This document shows positions 9,001-16,405 of a stretch of DNA of 50,719 nucleotides, in pieces. Position 1 is the stretch's first letter. Each line of letters opens with the position of its first letter. The position numbers were made by a program, and so were the translations under genes. The DNA is from Elusimicrobiota bacterium (lineage in GTDB: Bacteria > Elusimicrobiota > Elusimicrobia > UBA1565 > UBA9628), in assembly GCA_023249675.1 (NCBI GenBank), contig JAHFCE010000023.1:1-50719 (forward strand), written 5' to 3'. A model generated the notes under the pieces. That model saw only the letters and a list, made by a program, of their open reading frames with translations. It searched no databases and was not told the DNA's origin.

Positions 9001-10543
9001 TACGCTCGAGCTTGCCGCCCGGATGCTCCGCCGGGGACGTCTCGTGTACGCAGCCAAGGCGTACTCCGCGGAAGCTCGTCGTCACCCCGGTTCCTCCGAG
9101 GCATGGCTCGGCCTGGGCCGCGCGTTGAGGCAGCAGCGGCGCTGGCCTGAGGCGGAAGTCTGCCTGCGCAAGGTGTTGGCTCTGCGTCCGGGCTGGGACG
9201 CTGCCGTGATGGAGTTGAGCGACGCGCTGCGCGGCCAAGGTCGCGTCGAGGAAGCCGTGACCACGTTGGCCGGGTTCGTCGCCGCGCAGCCCCGGCACGC
9301 GGCGGCCCTGCTCAAGGTGGGCGGCCTGAGGAGCGCTGTCGGACGGTTCGATGAGGCTCATCGGGACTTATCGGCGGCCATTGCGCTGGCCCCCGCGGAC
9401 GCCGAGGCATACCTGGAGCGCATGCAGGTTCAGTTGTGGCGGGGGAACTTCACTGAGGCCGCTGCCGATGCGGAGCGCGTCATCGACTTAGGTCTGAGGA
9501 GCGAGGGACGCTTTGAAAGGCTGAGCTTCCCATTCGCTGAAGCCGCTGGACGCGTCAAGGTCGGCGCCGGTCTGGGAGCTGCGCACCGGCGCCTCGAACG
9601 GTTCTCGCGGGCGAACCCCGATTCGGTCTGGGCATCCTTTTGGCAGCTGGGTCTGGCCTTCGAGCTGCATCATCGGCGTGAATACGCCCCGCTCGCGGCG
9701 GCGCTCTCGCGTCTGGCACGCGGACGCTATCTTTGGATGCGGTGGCTCATCGGTTACGCCTGCCTGCGCGCTCAGGACTGGGAAGGAGTGATCCGCGAGT
9801 GCGCTTCCGTGATCCGGAGCTACCCCTGGTTTCTCCGCGGCGGCTTCTTGATCGGGGAGGCGTTGATCGGCTCAGGCCACCGTGACAAAGCCGTCGCGTG
9901 GCTGGAGCGGTTAGAGCCTTCCGATGAAGGCCAGCGGGCACTTTGGCTTTCATGGATCGGCGAGATCCACTTGAGGTTGGGCTCCTACAAACGAGCGCTC
10001 CCGTACCTGGAGCAGGCCTGCCGACTCGGCGGAGGCACCTATTTGGCTCTTTGCTGGACCTGGCGGGGTGCGGCGAACTTCAAGCTCGGTCAGCGGCGCG
10101 AAGCGCTCAAAGATTTCGATGACGCCATCGCACGCTCGCCCGGCGATGCTGAGGCTTATTATTGGCGTGCGCTCTTGCTGACTTCTTTGGGCAAGGCCGC
10201 CGAGGCGCGGCGAAGTCTCGATGCGGTGCTCCGAACACACAAGCTTCCGGGTGTGTTCCTGCACCGCGCCCTCCTGCGGCGCGAGCTTGATGACCGTGCG
10301 GGGGCTACCCAGGACCTCAAGCGGCTTGCCGCGGTGGTTCGCCGCCGTTGGACGCTCCCGCCGGGGCGCCGCGTGCGCCTGCTGGCCCAAACGTCGAGAT
10401 GGCTTCAGAGCGGCTTGGTGCTGGGCAAGGCGCAAGCGCTGCGCAAGACGGCGGCGGAATTGTCGGACCATGAACTCCACTTCTGGTCAATCCCGGAGCT
10501 CTCAGGGTCTTGCGGCTCCGTCCCGATCGCTCCAGGCTTATGA
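8987..10543 (+). CDS. TPR-repeat protein (paralogue of the protein at 274-1800)
   Basis: This 518-residue cytoplasmic protein is built of TPR repeats in two blocks (about residues 10-165 and 250-440), for example ALPYLEQACRLGG and NFKLGQRREALKDFDDAIAR. Its architecture and several segments match the first TPR protein of the operon (ALWLSWIGEIHLRLGSYKRA against GIWLSWMGEIHFRLKDFERA), so the operon carries a duplicated scaffold. The ATG at 8987 was chosen; an in-frame TTG lies two codons earlier at 8981. The gene begins inside the HTTM gene (14-base overlap) and its TGA overlaps the following ATG. Confidence 0.8.
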   Translation: MTDHSTLELAARMLRRGRLVYAAKAYSAEARRHPGSSEAWLGLGRALRQQRRWPEAEVCLRKVLALRPGWDAAVMELSDALRGQGRVEEAVTTLAGFVAAQPRHAAALLKVGGLRSAVGRFDEAHRDLSAAIALAPADAEAYLERMQVQLWRGNFTEAAADAERVIDLGLRSEGRFERLSFPFAEAAGRVKVGAGLGAAHRRLERFSRANPDSVWASFWQLGLAFELHHRREYAPLAAALSRLARGRYLWMRWLIGYACLRAQDWEGVIRECASVIRSYPWFLRGGFLIGEALIGSGHRDKAVAWLERLEPSDEGQRALWLSWIGEIHLRLGSYKRALPYLEQACRLGGGTYLALCWTWRGAANFKLGQRREALKDFDDAIARSPGDAEAYYWRALLLTSLGKAAEARRSLDAVLRTHKLPGVFLHRALLRRELDDRAGATQDLKRLAAVVRRRWTLPPGRRVRLLAQTSRWLQSGLVLGKAQALRKTAAELSDHELHFWSIPELSGSCGSVPIAPGL

Positions 10544-12417
10544 GGCGGGACTTCGCGGCCAAAGCGGCCGCTTTCCCGTGTGTGGTTCCGACGCTGATTC
10601 TGGGCACGGCGATTTTAGCCCATTGGGGAGCGATTCATGGCGGCACCGTGGAAGCGGAAGATTACGTGCGCATGTTCTCCGGCTCGCTCCATGGAGGCTG
10701 GCAAGGCTGGTCGAAATTATTTTCTCCGGATTATTTCCAGGAATTTAATTCCGGACTTTACCGACCTTTGCAGTCCGTCTATTTCTATATGGGCTGGCTC
10801 TGTTTTGGTTCCAATATCGAGCTTTATCAGTGGTCTAAGATCGTCCTGCTGTGGGCCAGCTCTCTGCTCGTCTTCAGGCTGGGAGTTCATATCCTCGGCG
10901 AAAAGACTTGGGCCCTGCTGGCAGCACTTCTCTATGTCTCGCACCCGGTGCATACAGGCGCCCTGCTTTATGTGGGGAAGACAGAAGACCTTCTGATGGT
11001 CTCATTCTTTTTACTCACTTTTTGGTGCCATTGGCGGGGACGCTCCGTGGGAGGCCCCCACCCTCTGTGGACTGTCTGCACGTCCGCGGCCTTCGCCCTG
11101 GCCCTTGCAGCGAAGGAAACCGCTATCGTGTTGCCGGGGTGTTTGATTTTCTTCGACATGCTCCATGGCTCACGCGCCTCGGACGCCAGGCTCGGTTTGC
11201 GTCTATGCCTGCATTATCTTGCGCTTATGTGTGTGGCGGCGGCCTATCTGGCCGCTTTGGCCTGGATCGGGCAGCATATCTACGGGGCCTTCGGGCTTGC
11301 CTGGGAAAGTCCTTTCTGGAACCCTGCGTTGCGACTGGCGGCCCACGTCACGTGGCTCTGGGTTCCCTGGACCGGCCGGAACCATTTGAGCGCTGGAGCT
11401 TTGGTCTTAGGCGCTCTTTTCTTGGCCGGCATGGTGGTTCCTGATTGGATCGGAGGTACTCGCCGGCGGGCTCTATTTTTGATGGGCTGGATCATGCTGA
11501 GTCTGTTTCCGATTATGAACGTCTTCTCCACGGATTCCCTGACGGGCTACCTGGCACAGCAGGCGATCCAGCCCTGGCGTCTGCTGCTGCCTGCCATTGG
11601 CTTTTGCTGGCTTGCGGCCGTTTTTCTGCAACACCTGGCGGGTCGATGGGGTCGGGCCGCTGTCTGCATCTCTCTTCTGTGGCTCCACGGGCATCTGCTC
11701 GTATCGCGCGGCCTCGCCGCGGAGCATGGCGCGCAGTACGCGCACACCGTGATCCGTGGAGAATATCTGCATCCTGGCTACGTTTTCAAGAATTCCCGGT
11801 TTTACGGCGTCATGCTGTCGTTGCCCTCTCTGCGCCTTCGCCAGCCCGAGTTGGTCCGGGAGATCGCTTCCTCCGTGGCGCATCGTTTATCCCATCACTC
11901 TGGACCGACCATCGTCGATCTCTTTTCCCGGGACGCCATCTATCAGGACACCAAGACCTATATCCATGTACTCGAGGCGCTTTCCCACAAGGGGGTCGAG
12001 GCCTTCCATCGAGACTTGGCGCGCTTAGATCGAGAGCGTCCTCTGGGGGACTCTGCCTCTGAGTTCGCCCGCCGTCTGGGAGAGGCCGCTCGCCTCAAGG
12101 ATGACGGGGTAGCGCTGTTCCAACAGGGGCGGCGAACGGACTCCGTCCGTGTGCTCGAAAGATCTCTGACGCTCAACCCTGACAACATCTATACTTTGAT
12201 CAGTATCGCCGCCGTCCGCTTCGCTCTCAAAAATCCCTCTGAGGCCCTGGCGGCCCTCGATCATGCTTTAGACTTACCCGGAGCAGGCCCATTCCGGGGC
12301 ATGATCCTCGGTTCGAGGGCGCAAGTCCTCCAAGCCCTCGGACGTCCACGAGAAGCGGAGCGTGACCGGTGGGCCGTTGAGGGGCTGGCATCCTCTGCGG
12401 TGAAGAACTGGCGTTAG
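10540..12417 (+). CDS. TMTC-like membrane glycosyltransferase with C-terminal TPRs
   Basis: This 625-residue protein has about ten transmembrane segments in the first 430 residues and TPR-like repeats at the C-terminus (DDGVALFQQGRRTDSVRVLE, then PSEALAALDHALDLPG). An acidic AEDYVRM segment in the first periplasmic loop, the HPVHTGALLYVGKTEDLL motif (compare HPxHTEAVxxVxGRADLL of TMTC proteins) and ALAAKETAIVLPG place it in the GT-C superfamily of TMTC/ArnT/PMT-type enzymes. Those use lipid-linked sugars to glycosylate proteins or lipids on the far side of the membrane. ATG 10540 overlaps the previous stop (ATGA); the frame is open to a TTG at 10510. It is the last gene of the coupled operon and may glycosylate the product made by it. 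Confidence 0.75.
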   Translation: MRRDFAAKAAAFPCVVPTLILGTAILAHWGAIHGGTVEAEDYVRMFSGSLHGGWQGWSKLFSPDYFQEFNSGLYRPLQSVYFYMGWLCFGSNIELYQWSKIVLLWASSLLVFRLGVHILGEKTWALLAALLYVSHPVHTGALLYVGKTEDLLMVSFFLLTFWCHWRGRSVGGPHPLWTVCTSAAFALALAAKETAIVLPGCLIFFDMLHGSRASDARLGLRLCLHYLALMCVAAAYLAALAWIGQHIYGAFGLAWESPFWNPALRLAAHVTWLWVPWTGRNHLSAGALVLGALFLAGMVVPDWIGGTRRRALFLMGWIMLSLFPIMNVFSTDSLTGYLAQQAIQPWRLLLPAIGFCWLAAVFLQHLAGRWGRAAVCISLLWLHGHLLVSRGLAAEHGAQYAHTVIRGEYLHPGYVFKNSRFYGVMLSLPSLRLRQPELVREIASSVAHRLSHHSGPTIVDLFSRDAIYQDTKTYIHVLEALSHKGVEAFHRDLARLDRERPLGDSASEFARRLGEAARLKDDGVALFQQGRRTDSVRVLERSLTLNPDNIYTLISIAAVRFALKNPSEALAALDHALDLPGAGPFRGMILGSRAQVLQALGRPREAERDRWAVEGLASSAVKNWR

Positions 12418-12422
12418 AATCC

Positions 12423-12451
12423 TTGATAAATCACGGGAGAGGCGCTATCAT
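12423..12451 (+). promoter_or_regulatory. Sigma70-type promoter of the 12461 gene
   Basis: TTGATA at 12423-12428 is separated by 17 bases from TATCAT at 12446-12451. The start codon is only 9 bases further on, so transcription would begin within 2 or 3 bases of the ATG and the mRNA would be effectively leaderless. Confidence 0.55.
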
Positions 12452-12460
12452 GGGCCTCGG

Positions 12461-13933
12461 ATGAAGAAAGCCTCTCTGCTGAGCTACTTCTTGAGCACCG
12501 TCTGCTCGGACGACTGGTATCCTCCGCTGGATGGTTCCTACGTCCGCTTCACTTACGGACACGACTTGACTCTCAAGCAGGTCCGGTCTTTTTGGAGGGC
12601 TGCTGCAGCTCGGATCCGGGAGGCCCCGGACCGCCGCCCGATCGGGCTCTACCTCCACTGGCCGTTCTGCCTGTCACGTTGCCGCTTCTGCTTCTGCGAC
12701 GCCTACGCGCCGGAGCGGGTGGGCGAGCAGCGCCGGTACGCGGCACTGCTGCGCGAGGAGATCGAGTCGCTGCGCGATCTGTTCAAGGGTGTGGCCTTCA
12801 CGTCGGTGTACTTCGGAGGCGGAACACCCTCTTTCGCCCCGGACGACGTCCTCGAGGAGTTATTCACTTTGATCCAGGGCAGTTTCACTCTGGACCCCTC
12901 GGCGCAGCTCTACTTCGAGGCGTCTCCTTCGACGCTGACGGATGCGAAGCTGCGGCTGCTGCGGCGTCACGGCGTCAACCGCATCACGCTCGGTGTCCAG
13001 TCGCTGAGCCGTGAGGTCTTGCTGGAGGGCAACCGACTGGGCCAGAAGTCCCTGCGCATCGAGGAGCTCGCGGCGCGGATTCGGGCAGATGGGATCGTGC
13101 TCAACATCGACTTGATGGCGGGGCTCGACGGGCAATCCCCCGCGATGTTCATGGACGATTTGAAGACGGTGATTTCCTGGAATCCAGACATGCTGCATCT
13201 CTTTCAATTCGACCCCCGGCCGCACGTGCCTTCCGCGGCCGGAGCGCCGGCGCCGGAGGCCCGCCGCGATGAGATCCGGCGCGCGCTGGAGACGGGAGGA
13301 GTTCTTCTCAGGCGGATCGGCTACCAGCTTGCACATGAGGCTTGGGACACTCCGGAGCTGGAGCGCGCGGACGATCGGCAGGATACCGAGGCGCGGCGCT
13401 ATAACGCATCCATCCTCGGCATCGGGGCCAACGCGCTGTCGCACGCGTTCGGCTCGGGTTGGTATCAACATCCCATTTACGGCGGTCCGGGGCGGGCGGC
13501 TACGGCCTGCCGGACCTGGTCGGGCTACGCGGCCGGTCTCGATGAAGAGATGCGAGCCTACGTGCTGCGCAACGCGGATACGTGTGGGCGCTTCTCCCTG
13601 TCCGGTTTTCGACGTCTTTTCGCACGGGAGGCGTTGGAAACCTCGTTCCTACAGCGTCCTCTGCGGCGCCTGCTGGATAAAAGTCAGGCTGTCATCGAGG
13701 GCGACTGGTACATCTTTCGGCTTGGCCCTCAGGAGAGAATGATCGCGCTCAAGGGCTTCTATAGCATCGATGTGATTTCCCGGGTTGTGAAGTCCCGCGC
13801 GGCGCAGTGGCGGGAGTTCAACGCGCGCTACGGCGGCGCTCCGGACGCAGAGCTCCGGTCTCTGCTGAGGGGGCGGGAACGCGCACGTTATGCGAGCCAT
13901 CGCTACTTTCGGGCGCCGCTTTCCGTACATTAA
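12461..13933 (+). CDS. HemN-like radical SAM protein with CxxxCxxCxC motif
   Basis: This 490-residue protein belongs to the HemN/HemW superfamily. LHWPFCLSRCRFCFCDAY gives Cys70, Cys74, Cys77 and Cys79, the full CxxxCxxCxC pattern of oxygen-independent coproporphyrinogen III oxidase. Then come YFGGGTPS, EASPSTL, TLGVQSLS and the C-terminal winged-helix-like region. Length is close to HemN (about 450). However, the N-terminal 60 residues are unlike HemN and the neighbours are not heme genes, so a HemN-like methyltransferase or other enzyme working with the upstream operon is as likely. It has its own promoter. The next gene begins 9 bases after its stop. Confidence 0.8.
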   Translation: MKKASLLSYFLSTVCSDDWYPPLDGSYVRFTYGHDLTLKQVRSFWRAAAARIREAPDRRPIGLYLHWPFCLSRCRFCFCDAYAPERVGEQRRYAALLREEIESLRDLFKGVAFTSVYFGGGTPSFAPDDVLEELFTLIQGSFTLDPSAQLYFEASPSTLTDAKLRLLRRHGVNRITLGVQSLSREVLLEGNRLGQKSLRIEELAARIRADGIVLNIDLMAGLDGQSPAMFMDDLKTVISWNPDMLHLFQFDPRPHVPSAAGAPAPEARRDEIRRALETGGVLLRRIGYQLAHEAWDTPELERADDRQDTEARRYNASILGIGANALSHAFGSGWYQHPIYGGPGRAATACRTWSGYAAGLDEEMRAYVLRNADTCGRFSLSGFRRLFAREALETSFLQRPLRRLLDKSQAVIEGDWYIFRLGPQERMIALKGFYSIDVISRVVKSRAAQWREFNARYGGAPDAELRSLLRGRERARYASHRYFRAPLSVH

Positions 13934-13942
13934 GGAGGATCT

Positions 13943-14851
13943 ATGCACGTTGCTACGCTGTTTTTTTGGATGATTACAACCTGCTGGGCCGCTCAAGCAC
14001 CCATTTCCCAACAGATCCAGCCTATGGTTGAGCAGGTGAAAGAGTGCGCCGCTCAGTTCATCCCGGAGACCCTAGCCGCAGACATGAGATCGAACGCACC
14101 TATGGAAGAGGGGAAAGCAGCGGCCAGCGTATCCATGATTTCCTATTTTACATGCCGGGCGTTGGCCGAGACCAACCCACTGGTTTGTTCCCAACTCAAA
14201 GCAGAGACCTCTGCAAAAAATAAGAGGCGTCGAGATCAGCAATGCAAAAGTGAGTATTTCTGGACTTCATCAATTCTTGAGGTTCTCACAAAAAAAGGTG
14301 ATGGAGTTGCGGGGTGCCGCCAAGGTCTAGGCCTTTCTGTCGGCGTCGATGTGGATCGAGAATCGACATGCACAGCGTTCTCGGCAAAATATTTGAAGGG
14401 CAATGCTCGCTCCATGTGCGCACTTTTTCCAGCCGGGATGCTGGGCTCTCCGCAAGCATGTGAGCGCATGCTGACCTCTTATGATGCCGAACCAAAACGC
14501 TGCGACCTGCTCACGAGCGGACAATACGATATCGAGATATGTAAAACGCAAGCCGCCCTATTGAAACTTCTACGGACCAAGGATGCGGCGTCCTGCCAAG
14601 CTATAGCGATGTGCGGTGCCGCAGTGAGCGGTCGTTCGGAGCGATGCGCACCCTATGCAAAAACCGCCGGCCAAGCCTTTTGCGGCGCATACGTCAGGGC
14701 GAGCAATCGAGAAGGGAAGGGCGGCAAATACAGCTCGAAACAAAGCGCGGCGATCAAGGCGGCGCAGACCAAGCAATGGATGGAGGAGTTAAAAAAGCAA
14801 GAGCGTGCCCGAGCCACAAAAGAGGAGGAAGAAAGTCAACCAGAACCCTAG
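13943..14851 (+). CDS. Secreted cysteine-rich protein of unknown function
   Basis: This 302-residue protein has a signal peptide (MHVATLFFWMITTCWAAQA). The mature part has about 14 cysteines spread roughly every 15-20 residues, many in helical contexts such as ACERML and RCAPYAKTAGQAFCGAY, with a charged, Lys/Glu-rich C-terminal tail. An even number of scattered cysteines suggests disulfides in an exported protein. I do not recognise the family. A strong ribosome binding site (AAGGAGG at 13932-13938) precedes the ATG. It lies between a HemN-like enzyme and a QueC-like protein and could be a substrate or partner of them. Confidence 0.7.
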   Translation: MHVATLFFWMITTCWAAQAPISQQIQPMVEQVKECAAQFIPETLAADMRSNAPMEEGKAAASVSMISYFTCRALAETNPLVCSQLKAETSAKNKRRRDQQCKSEYFWTSSILEVLTKKGDGVAGCRQGLGLSVGVDVDRESTCTAFSAKYLKGNARSMCALFPAGMLGSPQACERMLTSYDAEPKRCDLLTSGQYDIEICKTQAALLKLLRTKDAASCQAIAMCGAAVSGRSERCAPYAKTAGQAFCGAYVRASNREGKGGKYSSKQSAAIKAAQTKQWMEELKKQERARATKEEEESQPEP

Positions 14852-15482
14852 CCGGCTAGAGAAGGTCTGCGTGCTTGCAAGCGGCGGCCTCGACAGCGGC
14901 GTCCTGCTGGCCGATCTTCTCGAGCGGGGCTACGAGGTCCATCCTTTTTACATGCGCTCCGGCTTCTACTGGGAAAAGGCCGAATTGCATTGGCTTCGGC
15001 GCTTCCTGAGGGCGCTGAAGAGTCCAAGGCTGAAGCCGCTCACGCTCGCCGAGACCCCGATGCGCTGGATCATGGGAGGGCACTGGAGCCTGACAGGCAA
15101 AGACGCACCATCTTCGCGCGCAGCCTGGGACTCGGTGTACCTGCCGGGCCGCAATCTCTTGCTGCTGAGCCAGGCCGGCGTTTATGCGGCCACGCGCGGC
15201 ATCCCGCTCGTGGCTTTGGGCGTGCTACGCGGCAATCCGTTTGCCGACTCGAAGCCGCGCTTTCTCAAGGACATGGAGTCGGCGATCAACGACGCCCTGC
15301 GCTCTCGCCTCAAGATCATCGCGCCGTACGCCGGGCTCGGCAAAACCAAGGTGGCGTTTCGGGCCGCGCATCTCGCGAAACGCTTTCCTCTGGAGTTGAC
15401 CTTCTCCTGCCTGCATCCACGCGGGGTGAACGCGTGCGAGCACTGCAGCAAGTGCGCGGAGCGCAAAGCCGGGCTTCGTTAG
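14805..15482 (+). CDS. QueC/ExsB-like ATP pyrophosphatase
   Basis: This 225-residue protein has a PP-loop ATP-binding motif, SGGLDSG (residues 26-32), a LPGRNLLLL segment matching the PGRN or PARN motif of QueC, a PFADSKPRF segment, and a C-terminal four-cysteine zinc site (FSC...ACEHCSKCAER). QueC (7-cyano-7-deazaguanine synthase) converts 7-carboxy-7-deazaguanine to preQ0 in queuosine and 7-deazaguanine pathways. Length is typical. The GTG at 14805 is the only plausible start before the PP-loop and makes the gene overlap the previous one by 47 bases. No other queuosine gene is nearby, so a paralogous amide- or nitrile-forming role in the local pathway is possible. It ends convergently with the minus-strand operon, overlapping by 4 bases. 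Confidence 0.75.
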   Translation: MPEPQKRRKKVNQNPSRLEKVCVLASGGLDSGVLLADLLERGYEVHPFYMRSGFYWEKAELHWLRRFLRALKSPRLKPLTLAETPMRWIMGGHWSLTGKDAPSSRAAWDSVYLPGRNLLLLSQAGVYAATRGIPLVALGVLRGNPFADSKPRFLKDMESAINDALRSRLKIIAPYAGLGKTKVAFRAAHLAKRFPLELTFSCLHPRGVNACEHCSKCAERKAGLR

Positions 15483-16405
15483 GGGGCGGCGATGTCCGCC
15501 GTCGCAACCGCGACGCTCGTGTAGGAGCCAGCCTCGAGCTGGTCGGATAGCCAGGTCACCGGCTGGGGCTTGAAGGAGACCTCGATGAATTTTCGACAGC
15601 CCGCGGTCGAGGCGGCGCGCACCGCGTCGAGATGCCGCTCGCAGGCGACGGTTTGCACGACAAGCAGTTCCTTGATGCGCACTGGGTCGGTTTCCACTTT
15701 TCCAGACGTGCCCATGAACACGGGCACGGAGGGCGCCTTGACCTCGATGGTCTGCAGGGCCGCGGCGAGCGTCGCTTGCGCGGGCGCGAAGGCCGCGGTG
15801 TGATAGGGCCCCTCGACTTTGAGAAGCGTGACCTTCACGGGCCAGTCCTCGGCGCGGGCCTTGGCCGCGTAGGCCTGGAGCGCTGCCATGGTCCCGCCGA
15901 GGGTGCCGCGGCCCGCCGTATTCCACAGGGCTACGGAGATACCGCGAACTTCGTTTATCGATTCGACGACTTCGCCGAAATCGTCCGATGAGACGGCGGC
16001 CAGGCCCATCGGTTCGGTGAAGTCTTTGCAGCAGTCGGAAAACGCCCGCGCGCGTGAGGCGATGAAGCGGCCGGAGTCTTCGACTGTCAGCGCTCCGGCC
16101 GCGACCAAGGCGGCGACCACGCCCATCGAGTGGCCGATGGCGCCGTCGAGCTTGAGTGTGGGATGCGCCGCCTTGTAGGCGAGCCAGTGCGCGACGTGGG
16201 AGGCATGGATCGCGCGCTGCGCGTTGAAGGTCAGCGCCAGGGGCTCCTCGGGCATCGTTGTCAGTAACGTCTCCAGGTCGGCGCCGAGCGACGGCTTCAA
16301 GCGCTCGATGATGGCGCGCGCCGCGGGGATCCTCAGTAGCTCGATGCCCATCCCGGTTTCCTGGACCGATTGGCCGGCGAACAGCGCGCAGATTTTTTCG
16401 TTCAT
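15479..16405 (-). CDS. fabD: Malonyl-CoA:ACP transacylase (FabD-like)
   Basis: This 308-residue acyltransferase loads malonyl units onto acyl carrier protein. FAGQSVQETGMG at the N-terminus, GHSMG with nucleophile Ser93 (GHSLG in most FabD), an Arg in FIASRARAF (Arg118) and His202 in VEGPYHTA are the usual landmarks in the right order. ATG 16405 overlaps the stop of the acyltransferase-PPTase gene (ATGA); the frame is open further upstream but that part lies within the previous gene and is not conserved. It is the last gene of the fatty-acid type operon. Confidence 0.85.
   Translation of the reverse strand: MNEKICALFAGQSVQETGMGIELLRIPAARAIIERLKPSLGADLETLLTTMPEEPLALTFNAQRAIHASHVAHWLAYKAAHPTLKLDGAIGHSMGVVAALVAAGALTVEDSGRFIASRARAFSDCCKDFTEPMGLAAVSSDDFGEVVESINEVRGISVALWNTAGRGTLGGTMAALQAYAAKARAEDWPVKVTLLKVEGPYHTAAFAPAQATLAAALQTIEVKAPSVPVFMGTSGKVETDPVRIKELLVVQTVACERHLDAVRAASTAGCRKFIEVSFKPQPVTWLSDQLEAGSYTSVAVATADIAAP

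Noticed and set aside
12461-13933. Assignment as authentic hemN of heme biosynthesis
   Set aside because: The cysteine motif fits, but the N-terminus does not and the neighbours are unrelated to heme; only the family name is supported.
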